From an uncultured Litoreibacter sp. (GTDB lineage: Bacteria; Pseudomonadota; Alphaproteobacteria; Rhodobacterales; Rhodobacteraceae): a stretch of 64,000 nucleotides of DNA. The position numbers and the translations under genes were made by a program. The notes beneath the pieces are model-generated. The model ran no database searches. It was not told where the DNA came from and was given only the letters and a program-made list of their open reading frames with translations. Shown in pieces: positions 56,485 through 64,000 of the stretch. The stretch covers positions 186,001-250,000 of the forward strand of contig CANLQL010000003.1 of the NCBI GenBank assembly GCA_947493265.1, written 5' to 3'. Every line of letters starts with the position of its first letter. Within the stretch, counting starts at the first letter, position 1.

Positions 56485-58569
56485 ATGGCAAAACGCGACT
56501 ACGACGGCCCAATTCTGGAGATCGACAAGCTCTCCATTTCGTTCTTCACGCGGTTGCGGGAAATCCCGGCTGTGATGGATTTTTCCTGCACCGTTCAACC
56601 CGGTGAGGCGATGGGCCTCGTGGGGGAATCCGGCTGCGGGAAATCCACTGTTGCGCTGGGCGTGATGCAAGATCTTGGGGTGAATGGCCGGATTGTCGGT
56701 GGGTCGATCAAGTTCAAAGGCAAAGACTTGGCAGAGATGTCCGCCGATGAATTGCGCGACGTGCGCGGCAATGAGATCGCCATGATCTATCAGGAACCGA
56801 TGGCGTCCCTAAACCCGGCCATGCGCATCGGCAAACAGTTGATGGAAGTGCCGATGATCCACGAGGGCGTCGGCGAAAAAGAAGCTTATGATCGCGCGCT
56901 GGAAGTTGTCACCGATGTGAAACTGCCCGACCCGGCCCGTATCTTGAACTCATTTCCGCACCAACTGTCAGGCGGCCAGCAGCAGCGCATCGTGATCGCC
57001 ATGGCGCTGATGTCGAAACCGTCCCTTCTTATTCTTGATGAACCCACGACAGCACTCGACGTGACCGTCGAGGCGGCCGTTGTGGAACTGGTCAAGGATC
57101 TGGGCAAAAAATACGGCACGTCGATGCTGTTTATTTCCCATAACCTTGGGCTGGTGCTGGAAACCTGTGACCGGATCTGTGTGATGTATTCGGGCGAAGC
57201 GGTTGAAACTGGCTCCATCAAGGACGTGTTCGATGAAATGCAGCACCCGTATACGCAGGCGCTGTTCCGGTCGATCCCGCTGCCGGGTGCCGACAAAAAT
57301 GCCCGGCCGCTTGTGGCCATTCCCGGCAACTTCCCCCTGCCCCATGAACGGCCGCAAGGCTGCAATTTCGGACCACGTTGCGACTACTTTGAAGACGGAC
57401 GCTGCAATGTGGGTGACATCAAGATGGAAACCGTACCCGGCAATGACCGGCACGGGTCTCGCTGCGTGAAATTCAAGGAAATTGACTGGAACGCGCCGAT
57501 CACTCTGGGCGAACAAAAAGAAAAAGCAGAGCCGGGTAACGTGGTTCTGAAAATGGACAACCTGAAGAAGTACTACGAGGTTGCGGCCTCCGCACTGTTC
57601 GGGGGTGCCAACAAGAAGGTTGTCAAAGCCAACGAAACGCTCAGCTTTGAAGCGCGCGAGTCTGAGACGCTCGCCATTGTGGGCGAATCCGGTTGCGGCA
57701 AGTCGACGTTTGCAAAGGTCCTAATGGGGCTGGAGACAGCCACAGACGGGAAAATCCTGCTCGATAATCACGAGATTCAGGACGTGCCGATTGAAGCCCG
57801 CGATACCAAGACGATCTCCAACGTACAAATGGTGTTCCAGAACCCGTTTGACACCCTGAACCCTTCCATGACCGTCGGACGGCAGATTATCCGGGCCCTT
57901 GAAATCTTCGGCATCGGAAACACCGAGGAAGAACGCAAGCAGCGCATGTTGGAGCTTCTTGATCTGGTCAAACTGCCGCGCGAATTTGCGGGCCGCATGC
58001 CGCGGCAATTGTCGGGCGGGCAAAAACAGCGCGTCGGCATCGCCCGTGCCTTCGCCGGGGACGCCCGGATTGTTGTGGCGGACGAACCTGTCTCAGCCCT
58101 TGACGTTTCGGTTCAGGCGGCCGTGACGGACCTGCTGATGGAAATTCAGCGCGAAAACAAGACGACGCTTTTGTTCATCTCCCACGATCTGTCGATCGTG
58201 CGCTACCTCAGCGACCGCGTCATGGTGATGTATCTGGGACATGTGGTGGAACTGGGCAGCACCGATCAGGTGTTTGCACCGCCCTATCACCCTTACACCG
58301 AAGCACTGCTGTCGGCGGTGCCAATCGCCGATACCAAGATCGAAAAACAGCATATTGTTTTGGAAGGCGACATCCCCTCTGCGATGAACCCACCGCCCGG
58401 GTGCCCGTTCCAGACCCGATGCCGCTGGAAATCAGACGTTCCAGGTGGCCTGTGCGAAAAAGAAGTGCCGCCCGTGCGCCATCTTGCCGATGGACACCAA
58501 GTAAAATGCCATCTTGCAGATGACATTTTGGCGCGCATGGAACCGGTAATCAAAGTCGCGGCGGAGTAA
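56485..58569 (+). CDS. ABC transporter ATP-binding protein with two fused ATPase domains (OppD-OppF type)
   Basis: This 694-residue protein joins two ABC domains. Each has Walker A GESGCGKST (first at residues 48-56, second near 395-403), the signature LSGGQQQR or LSGGQKQR, and Walker B ILDEPTTALD or VADEPVSALD. Each ends with an oligopeptide-transporter C-terminal region with cysteines (PQGCNFGPRCDYF and PPGCPFQTRCRWK) that in relatives bind an iron-sulfur cluster or zinc. A single polypeptide thus powers the importer. A normal family format in alphaproteobacteria. Confidence 0.95.
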   Translation: MAKRDYDGPILEIDKLSISFFTRLREIPAVMDFSCTVQPGEAMGLVGESGCGKSTVALGVMQDLGVNGRIVGGSIKFKGKDLAEMSADELRDVRGNEIAMIYQEPMASLNPAMRIGKQLMEVPMIHEGVGEKEAYDRALEVVTDVKLPDPARILNSFPHQLSGGQQQRIVIAMALMSKPSLLILDEPTTALDVTVEAAVVELVKDLGKKYGTSMLFISHNLGLVLETCDRICVMYSGEAVETGSIKDVFDEMQHPYTQALFRSIPLPGADKNARPLVAIPGNFPLPHERPQGCNFGPRCDYFEDGRCNVGDIKMETVPGNDRHGSRCVKFKEIDWNAPITLGEQKEKAEPGNVVLKMDNLKKYYEVAASALFGGANKKVVKANETLSFEARESETLAIVGESGCGKSTFAKVLMGLETATDGKILLDNHEIQDVPIEARDTKTISNVQMVFQNPFDTLNPSMTVGRQIIRALEIFGIGNTEEERKQRMLELLDLVKLPREFAGRMPRQLSGGQKQRVGIARAFAGDARIVVADEPVSALDVSVQAAVTDLLMEIQRENKTTLLFISHDLSIVRYLSDRVMVMYLGHVVELGSTDQVFAPPYHPYTEALLSAVPIADTKIEKQHIVLEGDIPSAMNPPPGCPFQTRCRWKSDVPGGLCEKEVPPVRHLADGHQVKCHLADDILARMEPVIKVAAE

Positions 58570-58628
58570 TCCTCCCCCGCGGTTTTGCCGCATCTTGTAG
58601 GCTAGAATACCTACGCCGCAGGCACCCG

Positions 58629-60098
58629 TCAGAGGTCGTAAAGCGCTTCGAATTTTCGGTCGAGATAGTCCAAAAGCGGGGCCTCAGAGGGCGCGAACCC
58701 GCAGGCCAGGGCGATCACTTCTTTCGGCTCATAAAGCCCGCCGTGCCGTTGCAGGTTTTCGCGCAACCATGTCGTCGCGCTTGATGTGTCGCCACGCGCC
58801 AGGTCTGCATCCAGGTTCGGCACTGCCTCGCGCAAGGTCTGATACAGGCATCCTGCATATACATTGCCAAGGCTATAGGTCGGAAAATATCCGAACAGGC
58901 CGCACGACCAATGCACATCCTGCAAAACACCGTTGGACGCTTTGTCGACAGGAACGCCAAAATCGGATGCAAACCGGGTGTTCCAGGCCTCCTCCAGATT
59001 CGCAACTTCCAGATCGCCCGAGATCAGCTGCCGTTCCAGATCAAAGCGCAGCATAACGTGGAGGTTGTAGTGAACCTCATCAGCTTCGGTGCGAATATAG
59101 CCCGAGCTGGCCCGATTCACGACTTTGTAAAATGCCTCTTCATCTTTGACGCCAAAATCGCCGAACGTGTCACTCATCTGCCCAAACAGCCAGCCTGTGA
59201 ATGCGCGGGATCGGCCAAGTTGGTTTTCATAGATCCTGCTTTGGCTTTCATGCACGCCCATCGACACGCCATTGCCCAAAGGTGTCAAAGCGTAGTCCGG
59301 GTCAATCCCCTGCTCATAGCACGCGTGGCCGACCTCATGGACCGTTGAATAAAAGCAGTTAAACGGATCGCGCGGGTTGACCCGTGTGGTGATCCGCACA
59401 TCGGTCCCGGAGCCGCTTGAGAATGGGTGAACGGCCTTGTCGATCCGGCCTTTGGTGAAGTCATAGCCAAAGGCCGCCGCCAATTTCGCGCTCAGCGCAA
59501 GTTGACCGTCTTCCGGAAACTCTCTGTCCAACGCGTTTGGCCCGTCAGCCGCCAGAACGCGTGACCGCAAATCCACCAGACGCGGACGCATCTTGTCAAA
59601 AACACTCTGGATTTCAGCGCCTGTGATCCCTGGCTCATAGTCTTCAAGCAGCGCATCATAAAGATCACCACCATCGGCCAGGGCTGCCGCTTCTTGCCGC
59701 TTCAGATCAATCATCTGCGCCAGAACAGGTGCAAAGCCTTTGAAATCATTGTCTGCGCGCGCCTGTGCCCAAATCCCTTGGGCGCGCGAGGCCAAACGCG
59801 CGAGATCAGTGGCGAGTTTCTCGGGGATTTTGGTCGCCCGGCTGTAACTGCGTTTGATATGGCGCAGGTTTGCTTTCGCAACGGCATCAGCGCCTTCTGC
59901 ATTTGCCAACCACTCCCCGATTTTGGGATCGGTGCGCCGCGCGTGCAGGACCGTTTCCAGTGCTGCCATTTCTTCCGACCGCAGATCTGCCGCCCCTTCC
60001 GGCATCATGGTTTCCTGGTCCCACCCTGTGCGCCCTGCGACAGAGCCCAAGGCTTGCGTTACCCGGTCATAGGCCATCAATTCGTCATATGCAGTCAT
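58629..60098 (-). CDS. M32-family metallocarboxypeptidase
   Basis: This 489-residue enzyme (Taq-type carboxypeptidase) removes C-terminal residues from peptides in the cytosol. The zinc motif HEVGHACYEQG is in STVHEVGHACYEQGIDPDY. Other M32 blocks are HPFSSGSGTDVRITTRV and GVHESQSRIYENQLGRS. Length is typical (about 490-500). It ends 59 bp after the convergent ABC gene. Confidence 0.93.
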   Translation of the reverse strand: MTAYDELMAYDRVTQALGSVAGRTGWDQETMMPEGAADLRSEEMAALETVLHARRTDPKIGEWLANAEGADAVAKANLRHIKRSYSRATKIPEKLATDLARLASRAQGIWAQARADNDFKGFAPVLAQMIDLKRQEAAALADGGDLYDALLEDYEPGITGAEIQSVFDKMRPRLVDLRSRVLAADGPNALDREFPEDGQLALSAKLAAAFGYDFTKGRIDKAVHPFSSGSGTDVRITTRVNPRDPFNCFYSTVHEVGHACYEQGIDPDYALTPLGNGVSMGVHESQSRIYENQLGRSRAFTGWLFGQMSDTFGDFGVKDEEAFYKVVNRASSGYIRTEADEVHYNLHVMLRFDLERQLISGDLEVANLEEAWNTRFASDFGVPVDKASNGVLQDVHWSCGLFGYFPTYSLGNVYAGCLYQTLREAVPNLDADLARGDTSSATTWLRENLQRHGGLYEPKEVIALACGFAPSEAPLLDYLDRKFEALYDL

Positions 60099-60099
60099 C

Positions 60100-61236
60100 T
60101 CAGCCTCTTACGGATTGGGTGGTTGGATACATCGCGGCAAACCGCGCGCGCAAAATCAGGCAGATCAGCACGACGGCGCCAAACTGGTGCACAATCGCCA
60201 AATGCCAGGGTGCGGCGTACAGCACGGTGCCAATGCCCAGAACAATCTGACCAAACAGCATCACCGCCATCCAGTCGAAAGCCTGCTTTGTGGCCCGATT
60301 GGGCGATTTGCGGGACGCGCGCCAAACGTAGATGCCAAACGCGAACACGATATATCCAAGGATACGGTGATTGAACTGAACCAAAGCCTCGGACTCGAAG
60401 AAATTACGCCACCATGGAGAATGCTCGAACGCCAATGTCGGAAACACATCGCCGCCCATCAATGGCCAGTCGGTATAGGTTCGGCCCGCGTCGATCCCTG
60501 CAACAAGCGCACCGACGATGATTTGCAGGTAGCTGAGATGTAGCAGTGCAGAAATCTTGGTCTTTAATCCGGGCTCTGCGGATCGTCTGGCTTGGATCAA
60601 ATCCGCCTCCGTGCGTCCCAGCCGGAAGATGTACCACGCAATCAGGCCCAGGATCACAAAGGCCAAGCCCAGATGGACGGCCAGACGGTAAGAGGCCACA
60701 TCAAGCATCGTTCCGGTCAACCCCGACGACACCATCCACCAGCCTATTGCGCCCTGCAAACCGCCCAGGCCCCCAAGGATCAGCAGCCGCGAGGTCCATC
60801 CGGTCGGGATGTTGCGGGTTATCAGGAAGGCAAGAAAGCCCACAGCCCAGACAAGTCCGATCACTCGTCCAAGTTGCCGATGACCCCATTCCCACCAATA
60901 GATGGTTTTAAACTCAGCCAAAGACATGCCAGCATTTTGCAACTGGTATTCCGGGATCGCCTTGTATTTCTCAAATTCGGACGCCCAATCCTCTGCGCTG
61001 AGCGGTGGAATCGCCCCGGTCACAGGGGCCCATTCAGTGATCGACAGTCCGGAATCTGTCAGTCGTGTCAAGCCGCCGACCGCGATCATCACAACGACCA
61101 ACGCGAACAGTGCCATTAACCAGAGCCTGATCCCGTTGCGGGCCCCGCTACGCTTTGCACGGTCAATTGCACCGGGGGCAACTGCTGGCTTTTCGGCCGT
61201 TTCAACCTCTTCGAAAATACTGCGTTTTCCGGCCAT
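60100..61236 (-). CDS. ctaA: Heme A synthase (CtaA/COX15)
   Basis: This 378-residue polytopic enzyme converts heme O to heme A for aa3-type cytochrome oxidases. It has eight predicted spans and conserved histidines in YWWEWGHRQLGRVIG and AVHLGLAF in the first half, and FNHRILGYIVF and IVHQFGAV in the second. The KRSGARNGIRLWL entry is normal. It lies one base from the M32 gene and is probably cotranscribed. Confidence 0.93.
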   Translation of the reverse strand: MAGKRSIFEEVETAEKPAVAPGAIDRAKRSGARNGIRLWLMALFALVVVMIAVGGLTRLTDSGLSITEWAPVTGAIPPLSAEDWASEFEKYKAIPEYQLQNAGMSLAEFKTIYWWEWGHRQLGRVIGLVWAVGFLAFLITRNIPTGWTSRLLILGGLGGLQGAIGWWMVSSGLTGTMLDVASYRLAVHLGLAFVILGLIAWYIFRLGRTEADLIQARRSAEPGLKTKISALLHLSYLQIIVGALVAGIDAGRTYTDWPLMGGDVFPTLAFEHSPWWRNFFESEALVQFNHRILGYIVFAFGIYVWRASRKSPNRATKQAFDWMAVMLFGQIVLGIGTVLYAAPWHLAIVHQFGAVVLICLILRARFAAMYPTTQSVRG

Positions 61237-61292
61237 CTCAGCCCTTTCTGTATCCTGCGCTTAACCTAGGTCGCCGCGCACAGTCCGGCAAG

Positions 61293-62066
61293 TCATTCAC
61301 CACGCTCTTTCCAGCGGACAAACTGGCGCAGCATGCCGTGAAATGTTTGAATATCGGCTTGCGTCATCGGCATGCGGGAAAACAAATTGCGCAAATTCAG
61401 CTTCATGCTCTCTGCCTTGTGGTCGGGATAGAAAAACCCAGCTGTTTCAAGGCGATCCACGAAGTGCTCAAACAGTTTTTCAACTTCGATCCCGGTGGCA
61501 AATTCTGTTCCCGCCAGCTCCATGACCTCGGCGATGTCTTCCCCGGTTTGTCTGCGCCATTCATAGGCCACCAGCAGCACGCATTGCGCAAGGTTCAGGG
61601 AGGCAAAACCGGGATTGACCGGTACTGAAATAATCGCATTGGCTTGCGCGATCGCGGCGTTTTCCAAACCAGCACGTTCCGGACCGAACAGAATGCCAAC
61701 TTTCTTGCCTTCCGCCGTCAGCGCGCGGGCATGGGCCATCGCCCGTTCCGGGGTCATCACAGGCTTGCTCAGATCGCGGCTGCGCGCTGTGGTCGCAAAA
61801 ACGTAGTTCAGGTCGCCAAGTGCGTCAGCGGTCGTGTTGTGGACGCCAAGCTTATCCAGCACCCGGGCCGCACCTGAGGCTGTTGCTGTTGCGCGCTCAT
61901 TTGGCCACCCGTCGCGTGGATTGACCAGCCGCATATGCTCCAAGCCGAAATTCCACATCGCGCGGGCGGCAAAACCAATGTTTTCCCCCATTTGCGGATC
62001 GACCAGCACGACGACAGGTTGCGGCCCTGCCCAATCCGGTTGAGTTGCGTGATCTGTTCCCGACAT
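61293..62066 (-). CDS. SPOUT-class RNA methyltransferase (TrmJ-like)
   Basis: This 257-residue protein has VVVLVDPQMGENIGFAARAMWNFGLEHMRLVNPRD at the N-terminus and the SPOUT knot motifs LFGPERAGLENAAIAQ and VNPGFASLNLAQCVLLVAYEW. TrmJ methylates the 2'-O of tRNA position 32. Which position is modified cannot be told from sequence. I use ATG 62066; the in-frame upstream extension is not family-like. Confidence 0.87.
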   Translation of the reverse strand: MSGTDHATQPDWAGPQPVVVLVDPQMGENIGFAARAMWNFGLEHMRLVNPRDGWPNERATATASGAARVLDKLGVHNTTADALGDLNYVFATTARSRDLSKPVMTPERAMAHARALTAEGKKVGILFGPERAGLENAAIAQANAIISVPVNPGFASLNLAQCVLLVAYEWRRQTGEDIAEVMELAGTEFATGIEVEKLFEHFVDRLETAGFFYPDHKAESMKLNLRNLFSRMPMTQADIQTFHGMLRQFVRWKERGE

Positions 62067-62180
62067 CGCATTTCCTTTTCGTTGCCGGGGGTTTACGCGC
62101 AGCGCTTGCGCCTCGCAATGGTCTTGTCGCACCGCATCCGCCCCGCTAAGAGAGACGGCAAGCAATTAAGGCCTGACCCA

Positions 62181-62813
62181 ATGACCGACACCACCGAGCA
62201 TGAGACGCCACAGATCTATCTGATCACCCCGCCAGAAATAGAGTTGTCCAGCTTTCCCGGTCAATTGAGCGCCATACTGGATGCCGTCGATATTGCCTGT
62301 GTGCGCCTGAGCCTTGCCAGCACGGATGAAGACAAAATTTCCCGCGCGGCCGATCTGATCCGCGAACAGGTTCATGCCCGCGATATCCCCTTGGTGATCG
62401 AAAGCCATTTTCGCCTTATCGAAAAGCTTGGCCTCGACGGTGTGCATCTGACCGATGGGGCGCGTTCGGTGCGCTACGTGCGCAAAGAAATCGGGTCTGA
62501 GCCGGTTGTCGGTGCCTTTTGTGGACCATCCCGGCACGAGGGAATGAATGCGGGTGAAAGCGGATGCGACTATGTCTCGCTCGGGCCCCTCAGCGATACG
62601 GGGTTGGGCGACGGCGCTGTCGCTGAATTCGACGCGTTCCAGTGGTGGTCGGAAATGATTGAGCTGCCGGTGGTTGCTGAAGGCGCATTGGACCTACGTG
62701 CCGTCGAAACGCTGGCCCCTGTGACTGACTTTTTCGGAATCGGTCCCGAGATTTGGGGAACCGACGATCCTAAGGCCGCCATGCAAGCTTTGATTGCCCC
62801 GCTGGGGTCGTGA
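62181..62813 (+). CDS. Thiamine-phosphate synthase family protein (ThiE-like)
   Basis: The 210-residue TIM-barrel protein has LITPPEIE, VRLSLASTDEDK, GLDGVHLTDGARSVRYVR and GCDYVSLGPLSDTG, as in ThiE/TenI proteins. The usual TKQ signature of ThiE at the GP end is replaced, so catalytic ThiE activity is uncertain. The ATG at 62181 is used. The last 44 bp overlap the 3' end of the olsA-like gene on the other strand. Confidence 0.8.
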   Translation: MTDTTEHETPQIYLITPPEIELSSFPGQLSAILDAVDIACVRLSLASTDEDKISRAADLIREQVHARDIPLVIESHFRLIEKLGLDGVHLTDGARSVRYVRKEIGSEPVVGAFCGPSRHEGMNAGESGCDYVSLGPLSDTGLGDGAVAEFDAFQWWSEMIELPVVAEGALDLRAVETLAPVTDFFGIGPEIWGTDDPKAAMQALIAPLGS

Positions 62814-63621
62814 CATGCCCTGCCCTGACCGCCGCCTCGCAGGCTGCACTCAGGGCTTTTCTGTCCGGGTAATCTGCAACGCGCAAGGCAGGATGAAACG
62901 TAACTAGGGCGTGTCCTTTTGATCCAAGCGCCAGAAGGCCCAGCATATGCGGTGCGAAATCCATATCGCCCCACCAACCATATGTTCTGGGGTCCATCCC
63001 ACTAGGTGCCGCATAGCTGACGCTGACGGGTTGTACGTACATCTTGTCCTTCAGCGTTGGCGAAAAGAACGCCGCAAAAAGGGTCGATCTGAACGGAAGA
63101 ACTTGAAGTCCATCGCTGCTGGTCCCTTCAGGGAAAAAGAGCAATCGGTGACCCGCGCCCAATCGTTCCTTGAACAGGTCGCGCTGAAGGGCTGCATCCT
63201 TGGCAGCCCGCCGAATGAAGACTGTTCCGACGACCCGCGCCATGAAACCGATGGCAGGCCAGTCTGAGACCTCTGCCTTTGAAACGAAGAAAACCTGATC
63301 TGCGGAGTTCAGCACGAGAATATCGAGCCAGGAGCTATGATTTGCCACGCACGCCCCGGCCCCCTTAAAAGGTGTACCTGTCACTTTCAGCGGCAGCCCC
63401 ACAATAATCAATGCGAGCCGACAGACGGTCCTCACCACAAAGGGGGAGGTTTTCCGGCGCCCCTTCGCAAATGCGACCTCTGTTGCGCGAAACCCCAGAA
63501 AAATCAGAAGGCCTGTGCTGAACAGAAGAACAAGCAGTGCTAACCGCAATGCGACGCGCACCCAACCAACGGGGCTGATCTTATGTTCCGGAGGGCTGTC
63601 CTGAGAGGTCCATGTACTCAT
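62770..63621 (-). CDS. olsA: PlsC-type acyltransferase, probable OlsA (lyso-ornithine-lipid acyltransferase)
   Basis: This protein of 283 residues has an N-terminal membrane segment and the acyltransferase motif NHSSWLD (His-x4-Asp), VFIRRAAKDAAL, and FFPEGTSSDG. It lies four bases after olsB on the same strand, the classical order for ornithine lipid synthesis, so OlsA is likely; an ordinary PlsC is the alternative. ATG 63621 gives a start with hydrophobic segment nearby. The 3' end overlaps the ThiE-like gene. Confidence 0.82.
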   Translation of the reverse strand: MSTWTSQDSPPEHKISPVGWVRVALRLALLVLLFSTGLLIFLGFRATEVAFAKGRRKTSPFVVRTVCRLALIIVGLPLKVTGTPFKGAGACVANHSSWLDILVLNSADQVFFVSKAEVSDWPAIGFMARVVGTVFIRRAAKDAALQRDLFKERLGAGHRLLFFPEGTSSDGLQVLPFRSTLFAAFFSPTLKDKMYVQPVSVSYAAPSGMDPRTYGWWGDMDFAPHMLGLLALGSKGHALVTFHPALRVADYPDRKALSAACEAAVRAGHVTTPAGQSKLAWRP

Positions 63622-63625
63622 GGTC

Positions 63626-64000
63626 TTAGGATCCGCGTCGGGCCTGCGTGTAGATTTGCTTATGACGCGCTGACAGGTTTTGCGTATCCAGAACCAGACA
63701 GACATCGACGGTGTTGAAATCCCTGTCAATGAATGCGCCATCTCCGACAACACCACCTAAGCGCAGATAGGCCTTGATCAGTGAGGGCATGGCCTTGATC
63801 GCAGATTTCCGGTCGATTTGGTCAGCGGCCAGAATATTCATCGGCGCGTAGGATTTTGAACGTGGTCGCAGAACTTCTGGGGCCAGGTGGTCGGCATGCA
63901 AAAGCGACAGCGGTGCCGCAATCGCGCCTGTATCCGTGCCATGAAAGCTGGCCACGCCGAACAAAACTTCGATCCGGTGGGCATCGATATAATCGGAAAG
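63626..64000 (-). CDS. olsB: OlsB-like N-acyltransferase, C-terminal part
   Basis: This is the last 124 codons of a gene that continues beyond the right edge. The end of the protein shows SDYIDAHRIEVLFGVASFHGTD, LSLLHADHLAPEVLRPR, MPSLIKAYLRLGGVVGDGAFID and FNTVDVCLVLD. This is the signature of the OlsB family, which joins a 3-hydroxyacyl chain to the alpha-amino group of ornithine or another amino acid. The stop codon is at 63626-63628, four bases before olsA. Confidence 0.85.
   Translation of the reverse strand, partial: LSDYIDAHRIEVLFGVASFHGTDTGAIAAPLSLLHADHLAPEVLRPRSKSYAPMNILAADQIDRKSAIKAMPSLIKAYLRLGGVVGDGAFIDRDFNTVDVCLVLDTQNLSARHKQIYTQARRGS

Noticed and set aside
1-64000. Insertion sequences, prophage structural genes, CRISPR arrays, toxin-antitoxin or restriction systems
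   Set aside because: I looked for transposase motifs, regular repeat arrays and paired small genes and found none. The only phage-related genes are the GTA-type endolysin and holin.

Overview
The window is chromosomal DNA from an alphaproteobacterium, most likely a marine Rhodobacteraceae (Roseobacter group). The evidence is gene content and order: a class II ribonucleotide reductase, a tandem cold-shock-domain protein, an alternative oxidase, an IalB-family protein, a GAAC-N7-GAAC LexA box, an olsB-olsA pair, a gene-transfer-agent (GTA) type endolysin/holin pair, and the trp-moa-lexA-comEC-gltX-gltA and frr-uppS-cdsA-dxr-rseP-bamA-ompH-fabZ-lpxA-lpxI-lpxB blocks. There is no sign of an insertion sequence, prophage structural genes or CRISPR. 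Coding density is high and nearly all genes are intact; nrdJ and olsB are cut by the window ends.

Layout. 1-2.7 kb: 5' end of nrdJ with an NrdR-like operator, a tRNA-Pro, a DUF192 protein, a double cold-shock protein and pdxH (all minus). 2.9-7.4 kb: fabI, gpt, an aminotransferase and ppiD (plus). 7.4-15.5 kb: trpE, then trpG-trpD-trpC-moaC-moeA-lexA, with a YibQ-like gene on the other strand between trpE and trpG. 15.5-21.3 kb: comEC (minus), gltX, gltA and alternative oxidase (plus). 21.4-28.6 kb, minus: two ureohydrolases, an acyltransferase, murI, argC, ccmE, the GTA-type endolysin and holin, and an enoyl-CoA hydratase. 28.8-37.7 kb: flavin reductase, an M20 hydrolase, mazG, a HerA-like ATPase, an RNA-rich intergenic region, an IalB protein, glnE and a YbaK-domain protein. 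37.7-50.1 kb: a long minus-strand envelope block making lipid A, phospholipid, isoprenoid and outer-membrane-assembly proteins, plus pyrH and frr. 50.3-58.6 kb: miaA, an AraC regulator and a complete peptide-type ABC importer. 58.6-64 kb: M32 carboxypeptidase, ctaA, a TrmJ-like methyltransferase, a ThiE-like protein and the olsB-olsA pair.

The least explained stretch is 32865-33408, between the HerA-like ATPase and the IalB protein. It has no gene but holds two terminator-ended transcription-unit candidates. The first carries a Shine-Dalgarno-complementary CTTCCTCCC between two hairpins. The second has a good promoter and carries a segment that is the reverse complement of the first at 15 of 16 positions, which looks like an sRNA/sponge pair. 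Other points of note are an unlisted 41-codon membrane-protein ORF with its own terminator between rseP and bamA, an EF-hand-like loop in the GTA endolysin, and unusual insertions in both permeases of the ABC importer. All functional assignments come from reading motifs and gene context; no database search was run.
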